From assembly GCF_047948215.1 (NCBI RefSeq), contig NC_134456.1:64127529-64191528 (forward strand): a stretch of DNA of 64,000 nucleotides, written 5' to 3'. Of this stretch, positions 24,796 to 35,800 are shown piece after piece; within the stretch, counting starts at the first letter, position 1, and the number at the start of each line of letters is the position of its first letter. This DNA is from Lycorma delicatula (lineage: Eukaryota; Arthropoda; Insecta; Hemiptera; Fulgoridae). Below the pieces are notes generated by a model. That model was not told the origin of the DNA. It saw only the letters and a program-made list of their open reading frames with translations, and did not search any database. Made by a program: the position numbers and the translations under genes.

Positions 24796-27739
24796 CAGTG
24801 GCGTAACGTAAGGGTGGCGACTCGCTCCGGGCAGCACTTTTTTGGTACGGCTAGATTTCACAATAAATATCTTGTAATCTGAACTAAAAATTTGAACCGT
24901 TTGTTTTCATATTTTTGTCGCACCTACAATTCGGACCGATTAAAATGAGCACGGACTTATTATTATTTAATCTGTGGCGGAACCGGGGAATCCCCTTTTC
25001 TTAAGTGAGGTATTCATCTCGCTTGCTCTAGCGACTGGCAACACCGTCTGTACTAACCAGTTGCCTTGCGGTAATTCCCCTGTTTTATTTTGTGCTTGGG
25101 GTTGTTCACGACGAATATTCAGCGAAAATTAATTCTTTCATATAAAGAATAGAGTTCAATATTTTCTAATAACACCTGCAATATCGGTTGTTCAATTCAC
25201 ACTGCTTCAATTAACCTCAGTTCATGATTTTCTTTAAGTGCGTGTTGTGATTGTTAAATTACTGAACTTTGTCGAAAAATTGTATGTAAACTATAAATCA
25301 ATGGTCTACATGTTCGACTTTTAGTAAACGTGAGTATTACAATTTTTATTTTTGTTTACCTACTAATTAAAAGTATTTACTTTAAACTATAAAGTCAATT
25401 TTATAAGTAATAACCAAAATATTTGTACCTATACTAATTAGATTAGCATGTAGGGGAATTCAATGTATAGTATATCTGAATAGTGAATATTATAACCTGA
25501 CTTCTATTCACAATTACACGTCCATTTTTTATTTTAAAAAACGGGCCAGTTGCGTAATTACGTAATTTAAACCCATAAATTCGTTAATAGTTAGTTACTA
25601 ATTTACATATCCGTAATTTTGGAAACCCCAGTTTGTAGTGTTAGTACAATCATTAATGGAAAATCAAGATTAATTATTCATTTATTTGCAGCTTTTTACT
25701 ATCTGCTACCTTGTCCATGCTTAACTTAATTAAAGTAAAGAAATCAAAAGAGATAAATTTTAGTAAGTACTATTTTTTTTTAAATGTATTACTTATTTTG
25801 AAATTTTTCATGATACGAAACCTTTGGTACTTAGCCAATTATAGTTATAAGTGTCAATATTATATTGTTTTGTTTTAGCATCAAAAATAAAAAGAGTAAA
25901 ATAAAAAGGGGCTGCTTACCGTAATAAAAGAAGAGCTAAGGAAGAAAATACTGGAAAAAATGAAGAAGCTATATTTAAATATGTGAAAGGTCCTGTTCCT
26001 GAGACGTTAGAGTCCACATTGGGCTTAAATCCATCAGAAGCTACTGCTGTTTCAAACCCAGAACAAGATGAAAAAATACAAGAACTTGATACTGTTGATC
26101 TGGTACTTGTTATGAATGTTGACATCGTTTCTGAAAATCAAATTTAAACATCTACTCAGTCAGAGTCTGCATCTGTATGTATAGACATGGATCTCGATAG
26201 ATTAGAGACAGAGACTGATATAACATCAGTATCATCTGCTGCCCAGTACCGAAACTTAGAGGATATCGGAAAATGGCCTGAGCATATAGATAAAAATATG
26301 CGATTGTTGCTCATTTAGCAAGGCCAGGAAGTTGTTCAGCATATCAATACTAACTTCACCGAAGCGTCAACAGTAACACGTTCAGAATCGTGCTCTTTAA
26401 CATCAAAAGGAAAGACAAAGCGGCTTACCCGGGAATGGTTTTACCGTGCATTGACTAACGCCGAAAAGTTTTACATACTTGGATGGCTTATTCTCCTTCC
26501 AAAGCATCATTATTTTGCTTTTGCTGTCATTTTTTTGAGAACGTAAACACACCGAATGGATCAAAATTTTCTCATCTGATGGATTTAATATTCCATCTTG
26601 GTGGAAACTGAATCCTAAGGTTTCAAATCACGAATCAAGTGCACTCATTACACAACCAAAATTATTGCAAATGGAAGGAGTAAGAGACCAGATTTAAAAA
26701 CGGACAGACTATTGACAAGAAAGAGCAAAACCTTGTGGCAAAGGAAGCAAAAAATGGCAAGAAATTCTTATCAGGATAATTGATATTACAACATTCCTTG
26801 CGAAACAAAATTTGGCCATACGTGGACACAAAGAAAACGATACCAGCGGTAATAGAAGAAACGTTTTAGAATTGGTACATTTAATCGGAAAGTACGATCC
26901 TGTACTTCGTGAAAATCTTGTAAGATCTAAAATTGGTAGCAAAATTTCAATCACTTATATGTCACCAGAAATTCAAAACGAATTTATTGCAATTTTGGGA
27001 GATAAAGTTCGCCAAAATATCATCAGACAAATAAAAAAGGTAAATTATTGCATATGGTATTATTGCAATATTGTATATTATTATTTATGCAATTAATGAA
27101 ATTATTGCATGTTGTATTTGGTATTATTCGATTATATTTGACAGCACTCCGGATGTTTCTCACAAAGATCAAACAAACCAAGTATTAAGATACGTAGTGA
27201 TTGAAAATCAGGAAGTACAAGTAGTGGAATCTTTTATAGATTTCATTGAAACAAAAAATAAAACTGCTGAAGGAATTTCAAACATGATTTTGAGCAAGCT
27301 TGAAGCTGATGGTCTCGATATAATGAACTGTAGAGGCCAAGCATATGGTAATGCTGCTGTTATAGCCGGAAGGCATTCAGGAGTTCAGCGTATAATAAAA
27401 GAAATAAATCCCAAAGTTGAATTCGTACCTTGCTCAAACCATTCGTTAAACCTGGTTTCTTTATATGCTGCCTCAGTTGAGGCGAGTACAGTAACTTTTT
27501 TCGATACATTAGAACGCTGATATTAATTTTTTTCCATGTTCACACGTCGTTGGGAAGTTCCGATAGCAGCTACAGACAAAGGTTTAAAAAGGATTCAGGA
27601 AACGCGTTGGAACGCAAGAGGCGATGCCGTAAATATGACACGGCATCATTACAAAGACATTTTGGTCACTCTGGAAAAAGTGACTGAGACAGATGAAAGC
27701 TTAAACAAGAACAGACGCTGGAACTTTGCTAGTTACGAT

Positions 27740-28200
27740 GCAATCATTTTCCATTCTTTGTTTCTTGGGTCACTGGCAACCTTTTCTTTTAAGGATGACC
27801 TCCTCACTCCCCTCATAACCATCCCCAACCTCCATGAATTTTTTAAGCACCTCCAAGGCTGGTCTTCGCTGTTAAGTATAACACAATCACCTTGAAGTGC
27901 CGTAGCAGCAGTCTCTGTCCACCTTATTCTGCTCCTTTCCCAGGAGCTTGGTAAACACAGGTAGGTGTCTTTATCCCTGTTTAGCCATTCCGAGTCCGCC
28001 TCCATTTGGAACTACTTTTTGATTCTGTTTCTTCTTTGCTGCTGCGGTACATCCAGGTTTCTTTACCCGAGGCTGTAGTTACCCCCTCATGTGACTGCCT
28101 CTTCATCCAACGTATGAGCCTTTTCCTTAATATTGCCTACTTATTTCCATACCCAATAATATTATAAGTAATTGACATAATCTAATAAACGTAAATAAAC
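27740..28200. mobile_element. Foreign insert nested in the hAT transposase
   Basis: The hAT frame is followed to about 27735 and picked up again near 28220. The sequence between is more GC-rich and does not fit the transposase. It includes a 90-codon minus-strand ORF (28005-27733) without a domain I recognise. An insertion, perhaps a retroelement piece, is the simplest reading. Its exact borders were not found. Confidence 0.4.
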
Positions 28201-29234
28201 ATAAACATGAACATAAACATTGTAATAAAATACAATGGGCCTCTGGCGACCTGTGCTACATGAAGTGAACGATGCACAAAAATATTTACAAACAAAGGGG
28301 GTCGACATAAAACTGTGCGCTCAGAAAGTAAGTGTTTTGCAGACTGTATTGATATAGAAACGAGAGGAATTAATAACTTATAGACAGCGCTATAAGTTAT
28401 GAAAAAAATATTTGTGAAGACCTTGGCATTTCCATGGAACCTCAGAGGCGCAAAACGAGAAGGCACATTTTTGACAACGAAAATAGAGATGCCAACTTGT
28501 CCCATGAAAATGAGTTGAGACGGAAGCTGTTTTCTACATTAGATAGAATAATTGTAGAAATTTGTGAGAGGTTTCAGCAGCTACGGAATTTGGCGGAAAA
28601 TTTTCCCTATCTAACGCGGGCTATACTACTAGATTCCGATGATATTGAATGTAATCTAGACTACAATCTACCGAAATTGACGAACAGGACTTCAAACTCG
28701 AACGAGCTCGACTACGGGCTTTCATAGCGGCCACAGTCAACGAAAATAAATTAATTAATGTGGATCCATTTGGATTGTTACAATTTATTGTGAAATCCAA
28801 GCTGAAAGATCCTCTACCCAATATTATAATAATGCTCCGAATATTCCTCACAATTGCCATAAGCAATGCCAGCTGTGAAAGAAGTTTTTCAAAATTGAAG
28901 TTGATCAAAGATTATTTACGCCAACAATAAGAACTTTAAGGCTAACCAATCTGGCTATTTCGTCGATTGAGAAAGAAGTATGTGATGCTATAGACATTGA
29001 TTGTGCTACAAAAAACTTTTCTCTTAGAAAAAGAAGACGAATAAAGTTTTAGTTAGACAGAAGTTTTATTTTTAATTCTACTAATTTTTCAATAAAAATA
29101 TTTATCGTAACAGTATCGTTCTAGTTCTAATTGGAAGTTGATTTGTATTACATTATATTCGCTATTATTCGTTCTGTGTTGTTAATTTTATTATATAATA
29201 ACTTAATTTTGTCGACGCATATCATCAATGTTGT

Positions 29235-29275
29235 ATATATATATATATCTATATATATATATATATATATATATC
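29235..29275. repeat. (TA)n microsatellite
   Basis: About 20 TA units with one interruption, near the 3' end of the hAT element. Confidence 0.9.
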
Positions 29276-29511
29276 AATAAGTGGCATACGTGTAAGAACT
29301 TTTGTAACAAATGTGTTAATTATATTATAAAACATACGTATATGACTTCTTTATTTGTACCCTGTACAATACACAATAAAAAATTTATTCTTGCCGAAAA
29401 TTTCTTTAAAATTTATTTAAATTTTGGAGTCTTTTGGATTTAAATATCTAAATGAGGGGACGGCAAATTTGGCCTACGCCCCGGGCGGCTGAAATCCACG
29501 CTACGCCACTG

Positions 29512-29519
29512 CTTAACAT
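29512..29519. repeat. hAT target site duplication, right
   Basis: CTTAACAT, identical to 24788-24795. Confidence 0.93.
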
Positions 29520-29867
29520 TTTTAATTTTTTAAATACTGCATCAACCTATGTGATTCAAATTTATGGGCTCCAACCTACGATTAAACTGATCATTTTTTC
29601 ATCTGAAATACTATCGTTCTGTCTTTTTGAGATAGCTTTTAGAGATGTTAGAGATGTTAGAGATGCTGGTATATTTCAGATAGAATAAAAATCTAATGTT
29701 GACACCACATGACTTCTTTGTATACCTATTAAATTACATATACACATTTTTTTTTTAAATGAAAAGCACAAAATTTTAGTTCATTAATAACTTCTGATTT
29801 TTTTTTATTGTTATTATTATTTAATTTTATTTTTACAATATATTATTACAAAAAAAAAGTTAAAAAA

Positions 29868-30345
29868 AAGGAGATGAAGTCTGATTCGAACCGTTGTGTC
29901 TCCCCTTGTAAGATCCAAATATTTAATTAATTAAAATTTTATTTGGCTGTAACTCTGGAACCAATGAAAATAAGTACCACTTATTATATATCGTTGAAAA
30001 GCTTTCAATGAGGGCTTATTACTGAAGTTAAGAAAAAGCCAAAAATCCAAATTTGTTTGATTTTGGGCTTTTTTGGACACTTTTGGTTCAGTCGATTGCA
30101 GTCAAAAGAGGAGGTGCACAACTACATGTTATAACAGTCCCAAATCAAATATTTCAACATCCTACAGCTAATCGTTTTTGAGTTACTCCAGATATTTACG
30201 TACGTATGTATCTCGAGAGACGTCACGCCGAAACTAGTCAAAATGTATTCAGTGGTGGTCAAACGGATATTTCCGTTGAAATCTGAAAACCTAAATTTTT
30301 CGCGATCACAAAACTTCCTTTATTTCGTACAAGGAAGTAGAAATA
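29868..30345. repeat. Dispersed repeat candidate ending in an 8-bp hairpin
   Basis: A stretch of more balanced composition (ggctgtaactctggaaccaa; gagttactccagatatttac) that I recall as repeat-like in other insect genomes. Near its end ACTTCCTT (30313-30320) and AAGGAAGT (30331-30338) form a perfect inverted repeat. No ORF is seen. Which class of element it is cannot be told from one copy. Confidence 0.35.
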
Positions 30346-31140
30346 ATTCTACGAATATTTAATGATGACTAGCTAAACGTTTTATGAAGATACGTTCAAG
30401 CAAAACAATACGGTTTAATTGTTTTATAAGAATTTGTCCCTACAAAATAGTCAAAAATTCTCAATACAGGCAACAGAAATGATTAAGAAGGGGAATCCTA
30501 TCCATATGGTAGATGTATACCAGCCTGAAAGTCATAGCGCAATGGTTTTGTGTATATTTAAAGTTAAATAATTACATTGAAAATTTTTTTAAACGAAAAA
30601 TTTTGTAGTCTTTTTGAAGCGTCCATCCAATAAAATTATCTAGCTTCCATCATTATATATAATGTACCTCCTTCATATGCTTGCTGACTAATTACTAATC
30701 AGTTAGGAAAAAAGAAGAGTATTAGAATATTAAAGTAAAAAGAAGCTATTTTTTTATTCTGTTTAGGATAACCAATAATTTTGATCCAACACATATCAAT
30801 CTATTCATTTATTTCAGTAGAGAGAGAATAATTTTGCTCTACGTAACCTATTCGTGTAAGATCGACTCATCTTTATTACAGAAATTACCAAAAGTAAATT
30901 CCAGAACATCATTTATCCGAAAACATATTCGCATTTCCAAACAATTTCTAGGCTCTTACTGGATGATAGAAAAAAGTAGCGGAACATCCAACCTATTTGT
31001 CGTTGGATGGCAGAAATGTAGCTATCCAGCGACAAAGTTGGACGGAACTACTTCTTTTTCAATACAACGAGTTGTAAATGTTTGTGACGAATAATGAGAC
31101 ATCTTTTAACCCATCAAATTTTGATACATTTCTTAAATGA
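30346..31140. other. Unassigned stretch with an 86-codon ORF and a hairpin
   Basis: A plus-strand ORF at 30834-31094 has no recognisable domain. An imperfect inverted repeat, TTTGTCGTTGGAT (30996-31008) against ATCCAGCGACAAA (31024-31036), lies within it. This is not enough to call a gene. Confidence 0.3.
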
Positions 31141-32110
31141 TCACGTCCTAAAATGATGACATCCAAGCCGTACGGATGGTAAGGCAGATGCACCGGAGCG
31201 GGACGGTGATTGCAATGCACCGGTTCTAAATTTCGAACAGCTGCCCATTTCCCGCCTGCGGAGGAGGCTTTACAGCCTCGCGATGAAGCATGGCAGCAAT
31301 AATGGCACGCCAAAACTAAGGGTAGTTCCTTGTATAGATTTATACAGGACTTGGGGGGATGGTGCGCCTCTAGTTTGTTTTTAAGGGCAACGGGAGCCCA
31401 AATGCTCTCCAACCACGCGAATTTGATCCGATATTTGTTTCGGTTCCATCTGGCAGCTGATGAGCTGTGCGTCTGCGGGGAGGTCTAGTCGAACTGAACA
31501 GTTTGACTGCCCAGCTCTTGGTGGAGCCAGAACTCAGGCCACCCTGGAACTTATAGGTCAAGGGAAAAATTGGTCAATCATAGGCGGCGAGTCAATGTGG
31601 CGTGAGCCCCATTGTCAGACAGTGTGGGAGTTCTTTGATGCCGTTGCTTTGTTCAACCGGCATCAGTAGTTTAAGGGATATAAGACTCCTACCGCTTGCT
31701 GTAGGAAGCTACCCTCGAGAAATGGATGGCCATTGGTCAAATATTGCTCCACGCGCTATAATATGGTGGACAGGTACTTGCTGGTATTCAGCGATCTAGG
31801 CGTGGCAGAAAGTTGCTGTCCTTGACGAAATAAATTTTAATTTATTTACAGTCATATATTTTAGTATGTAGACGGGGTGTGCCTACCCATTTTTGTAATA
31901 TATGACAAGTGAGCGGTGGTGGGACACGCAAGCGAGTGGTGTAGGGCACCACGCTTATTCCGTTCACGCAGTTAGGTAAGCTCTAGGAGCTAATCAGGAT
32001 ATTGGTCGCTAAACCGTTTTGAGGAACAATATCCGTTTGTGGCACGGACATTCGGTCTTATGCTTTAGGGCGACCGAATGGGGTGGTGGTGGGAGAAATA
32101 CCAGACAAAC
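31141..32110. other. GC-rich block, probably an unidentified mobile element
   Basis: Composition changes sharply to GC-rich between AT-rich flanks, with many short ORFs on both strands and none with a known domain. The right end includes tgaccgaatg-type repeats and ggggtggtggtgggagaaat. It is likely a retroelement piece or UTR, but no reverse transcriptase, gag, integrase or terminal repeat was found. Confidence 0.3.
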
Positions 32111-32784
32111 CAAGTAACAGGCTTACACCCAATTACAGCAGTTTATTTTAGATGAAATCTATAATAACGAATTCTCTCCGAAAAGCTCTTTGGATGAAAA
32201 AACTCAAGTATTTTGAAAGTATTATTTAAGTTCTAATTATTGTTAATATTAATAATTCGTAATATGTAATAACTTTATTATTAGAGCTATAAGTTGGTTT
32301 CAGACCATTGTAGAAGTTAATTAAATATCACATAACTTTATCCCCGCAGATTTTACATAACCCATATCTCAACTCTAAAAGACCTTTTTTTAAATAAATA
32401 ATGTATTTCATAATTCGATCATTACATTTTATTTTTGAAGTATTTCTTAAAGTTTTTGTATTCCATCTTGCTTTAATTTTATTTAATCGTGATTTAATTC
32501 AAATTCAGTGAAGCATTAATTACCAACTATTTAACCATTTGTGGACATGTTAACACTTACCTGTTATGTGAACTGTTGCAAACATACCGTTCCATCTAAT
32601 AGGCTGCACGATTACACCACGATTCGGATTTGACTATAAGCGTACATCGTATCACGTTCTTATTCAAAGTGTGGTTATACTGTGTTTTTGTGATGAATAT
32701 TGGTTATTTAGTCCACTGTAGAAGAAGTTAATTAACCAGAGCTGTTGTATTACAATTTGCACATGTTATTGATCTATCAACAAG
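32111..32784 (+). promoter_or_regulatory. 5' flank and 5' UTR of mRpL28
   Basis: Upstream of the mRpL28 ATG. No TATA box is evident. The start sits in caagATGG, a good context. The transcription start cannot be placed. Confidence 0.35.
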
Positions 32785-32808
32785 ATGGCTGCGACAGAAC
32801 TTCTAAAG
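32785..32808 (+). CDS. mRpL28: mRpL28 exon 1
   Basis: Encodes MAATELLK, phase 0, with donor aag|gtatgt. It is too short to find as an ORF and was placed by its context upstream of exon 2. Confidence 0.8.
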
Positions 32809-35800
32809 GTATGTTTATTTAGGCTTATGTCTTGTGGAGAAGATTTTTCACCCTCTGATGTTTTTTTGGTACTATAATAATTGTATTGCAGTGAATTGAG
32901 TTGTATATGGATTTGTTTTGTCTTTAATTAAATTATTTATTTAAAAAAATATCAATGTATGTATACATTTAACCCCCAAAAAATAAATAACGTTTTTCTA
33001 TTTTTAGGCTAATAGACTTTATCGTTTCAAGAAACTTGATATTCTGGATGATAATTTAAGGTGTAAGTTACCAGAAGCATACAAAAAATTTTACAGAGAA
33101 TGGCGGTTGACAGTGCCTAGCCCAGTGAATTACATACCAAGGTCTGAGAAATGGGAAAGAAACCCAGAGACTGGTGTAGTGTGAGTATGATACATTTATT
33201 TATTTTTTTTTTGTCTTCTTGATGCAGCTCTCCAAGATTCCCTATCTAGTGCTAGTCGTTTCATTTCACTATACCCTCTACATCCTACATCCTTAACAAT
33301 TTGTTTTACATATTCCAAACGTGGCCTGCCTACACAATTTTTTCCTTCTACCTGTCCTTCCAATATTAAAGCGACTATTCCAAGATGCCTTAGTATGTGG
33401 CCTATAAGTCTGTCTCTTCTTTTAACTATATTTTTCCAAATGCTTCTTTCTTCATCTATTTGCCGCAATACCTCTTCATTTGTCACTTTATCCACCCATT
33501 TGATTTTTAACATTCTCCTATAGCACCACATTTCAACAGCTTCTAATCTTTTCTTCTCAGATACTCCGATTGTCCAAGTTTCACTTCCATATAAAGCGAC
33601 ACTCCAAACATATACTTTCAAAAATCTTTTCCTGACATTTAAATTAATTATTTATGTAAATAACATTTATTTAATAAATTTAACTGTTTTGTGTATTTAC
33701 TTGTATGAAAATGTAAGATTTAAACTTTGTTGCTTGTGTCACATTATCGTGATTCTTTTTTCATTGAAGTAATTATCAAACAGTCCATTTTAATTATGTT
33801 ATTTAACTTTATAAAATTATTAACTGTATAGTGTTCATTAAAAAATTGTTTTTTCTCTGCTCCACAAGTGTACTTGCTCTCATTACTAACAGAGTTTCTC
33901 TTATCTTTATGTTTTTTTGTTATTAATAAAAATGATTGTTGGTTTTATAAAGCTATTTTCAGATAAAAATAACTACAGCTTAGTGAAATGTCATTGTTTT
34001 TGCTCTTTTGATAAAACACTACTTTAGTCTACTATTTTGATGCATAATAAATATGTGTGTAGTGTTTCCTCAAAACCTGGTTTTCTTTAAGTTTGTTTTA
34101 AACAAAAAGAAAGACCAGTTTCTCGATTTAACAGGAAATGAGTATTAGTAAAAAAATCTATAAAATCATACTTTATTAGTAAAGTCTATAAAATCAAACT
34201 TTTGTAAATTAATTTCCTTTGATTGTACTGTGAAAATTAAAATAAATCAAATAAATCATTGCATTTTACGAGGAAAACTGAAAATGAGTGATTTTCTATT
34301 AAACATAAACTGTTCATTCAATTACGTTATATAAATTAATAAAATATTCTCTAATTATTAAACATAACTGTGAAAAAATAACGGCTTTCAATTGTAATTT
34401 TCTTATTCTTTAAGACTTTGGGGGTTGGCGTCCCCATGGGCCTAGCCTCTCCAGCCTTTCTTCCCACTACAAACTTAGCTGCTGAACACTCTACACTATA
34501 CACATACACTACACCAAGAATACTACACAATTTACAACCTATACCCCTACACAACTACGTTACAACATTTTAGTCTATTTCCTCTTACACATACACTTGG
34601 TGATGTTGCGACACCTTACGAAGCGCAACCATAACCCAAGGTTGAAACTATCATGCTGACTGGTGAATGGCTCTACATACTGAATCTTGAACGATATCCT
34701 CTGGGCACCGGGCCAAACCCAGTTATATTTAGCTTGAGGTCCAGTATGCGTGCGCTCTGCTGGAGTTGTCCTTGTGGACTGGTACTCGTGGGACCAGAAT
34801 TTCAGTTCCAAATATAAATCATGTGATGACTGAAAAACCACCAATTTTAGTCCAGTATTAAGGTCTTGGTCAGTTTTTTTTTACAAGGATAAAAGTCCTG
34901 CAAAAGAGAATTGTAAACAATCAGACATAAGTATAAAAACATTCATTTTGTTGTTCTTTGGAATAATCAGGAAGGTGGCTCAATTCATAAGGTCTCGGAC
35001 CTTTCCTGATCAATAAGGTAGTAAGTAACTGGTGCTAGCGGTTCTCCCAAGAACATAAGAAAACAGAGATGGATCAATATTAATAGATACTCTCAGTGAT
35101 GAACAAAGTAGATTGCTTCTACGTCTGATGAATATGGCTGGTATAAATATAAGTGTGATATTTATACCAGGTTTTATAATTCACATTATAAAACCTTGAA
35201 TACTAATCGAGGAGTTATTTTTTGCCAGGATCTTCTTGAGATTGACATTAAAGAAATTGCAGAACTTCATCCCCAAGGTGTTACAGAAGTGAAGAGAATA
35301 GTGAAAAGTCAGAGTGGGATGGAAAAACCTACTCCCTCTCTTATTTTAACCTTCAACCTTCCCACACTGACAGAGAAAATTAAAGAAGGATACCTATTGG
35401 TTAGAGTACGATCATTCATTCCTAACCCATGGCGGTGTTTCCAGTGTCAAAAATATGGCCATATTACAACTGCAATGTATGCTAGATGTAATAAATAGAT
35501 GCATGTATGTATAAATGTAATATATGTTAAATGTGCAATATATGCTAAATGTGCAAAAGAAGACCTCAAGGACACCGACTGTAAGGAGGAAGAAAAATGT
35601 GGAAACTGTGGGGGAACACATTCAGTTTGATCTAGAGATTGCCCAAGTTTTAAAAAAGAGAAAGCAATCTTGAAAATCTGTATTGAGAAAAAGATTTCTT
35701 TCCCAGCTGCCCGAAGAAAATATAAAAAGACACTTATCTCTCGAAACCTTGTTAAATTAGATGTTCCTTTTGCCGCTGCAACATCAAGTAAAGCCCCTGT

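Larger units (their letters stand above)
24796..29511 (+). mobile_element. hAT transposon (DUF4371/TTF-finger type) with exact borders
   Basis: A 4716-bp element starting CAGTGGCGTAACGT and ending in the inverse CAGTGGCGTAGCGT, flanked by identical CTTAACAT. The plus-strand transposase has an N-terminal part at about 25900-26480 (KSGAAYRNKRRAKEEN at the start; GKTKRLTREWFYRAL later), which would be followed by a TTF-type zinc finger. The catalytic part at about 26812-27520 contains IIFDSTPDVSHKDQTNQVLR, NCRGQAYGNAAVIAG and VEFVPCSNHSLNLV. The C-terminal hAT dimerisation region is at about 28790-29050 (SNASCERSFSKLKLI-like, then LRLTNLAISSIEKEV). In-frame stops, a short repeat expansion near 27045-27115 and a foreign block near 27740-28200 break the frame. 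It is immobile unless helped in trans. The shape matches hAT elements whose proteins resemble ZMYM1. Confidence 0.9.

Noticed and set aside
30834..31094. 86-codon ORF
   Set aside because: No recognisable domain, no splice support and an internal hairpin; not enough for a gene call.
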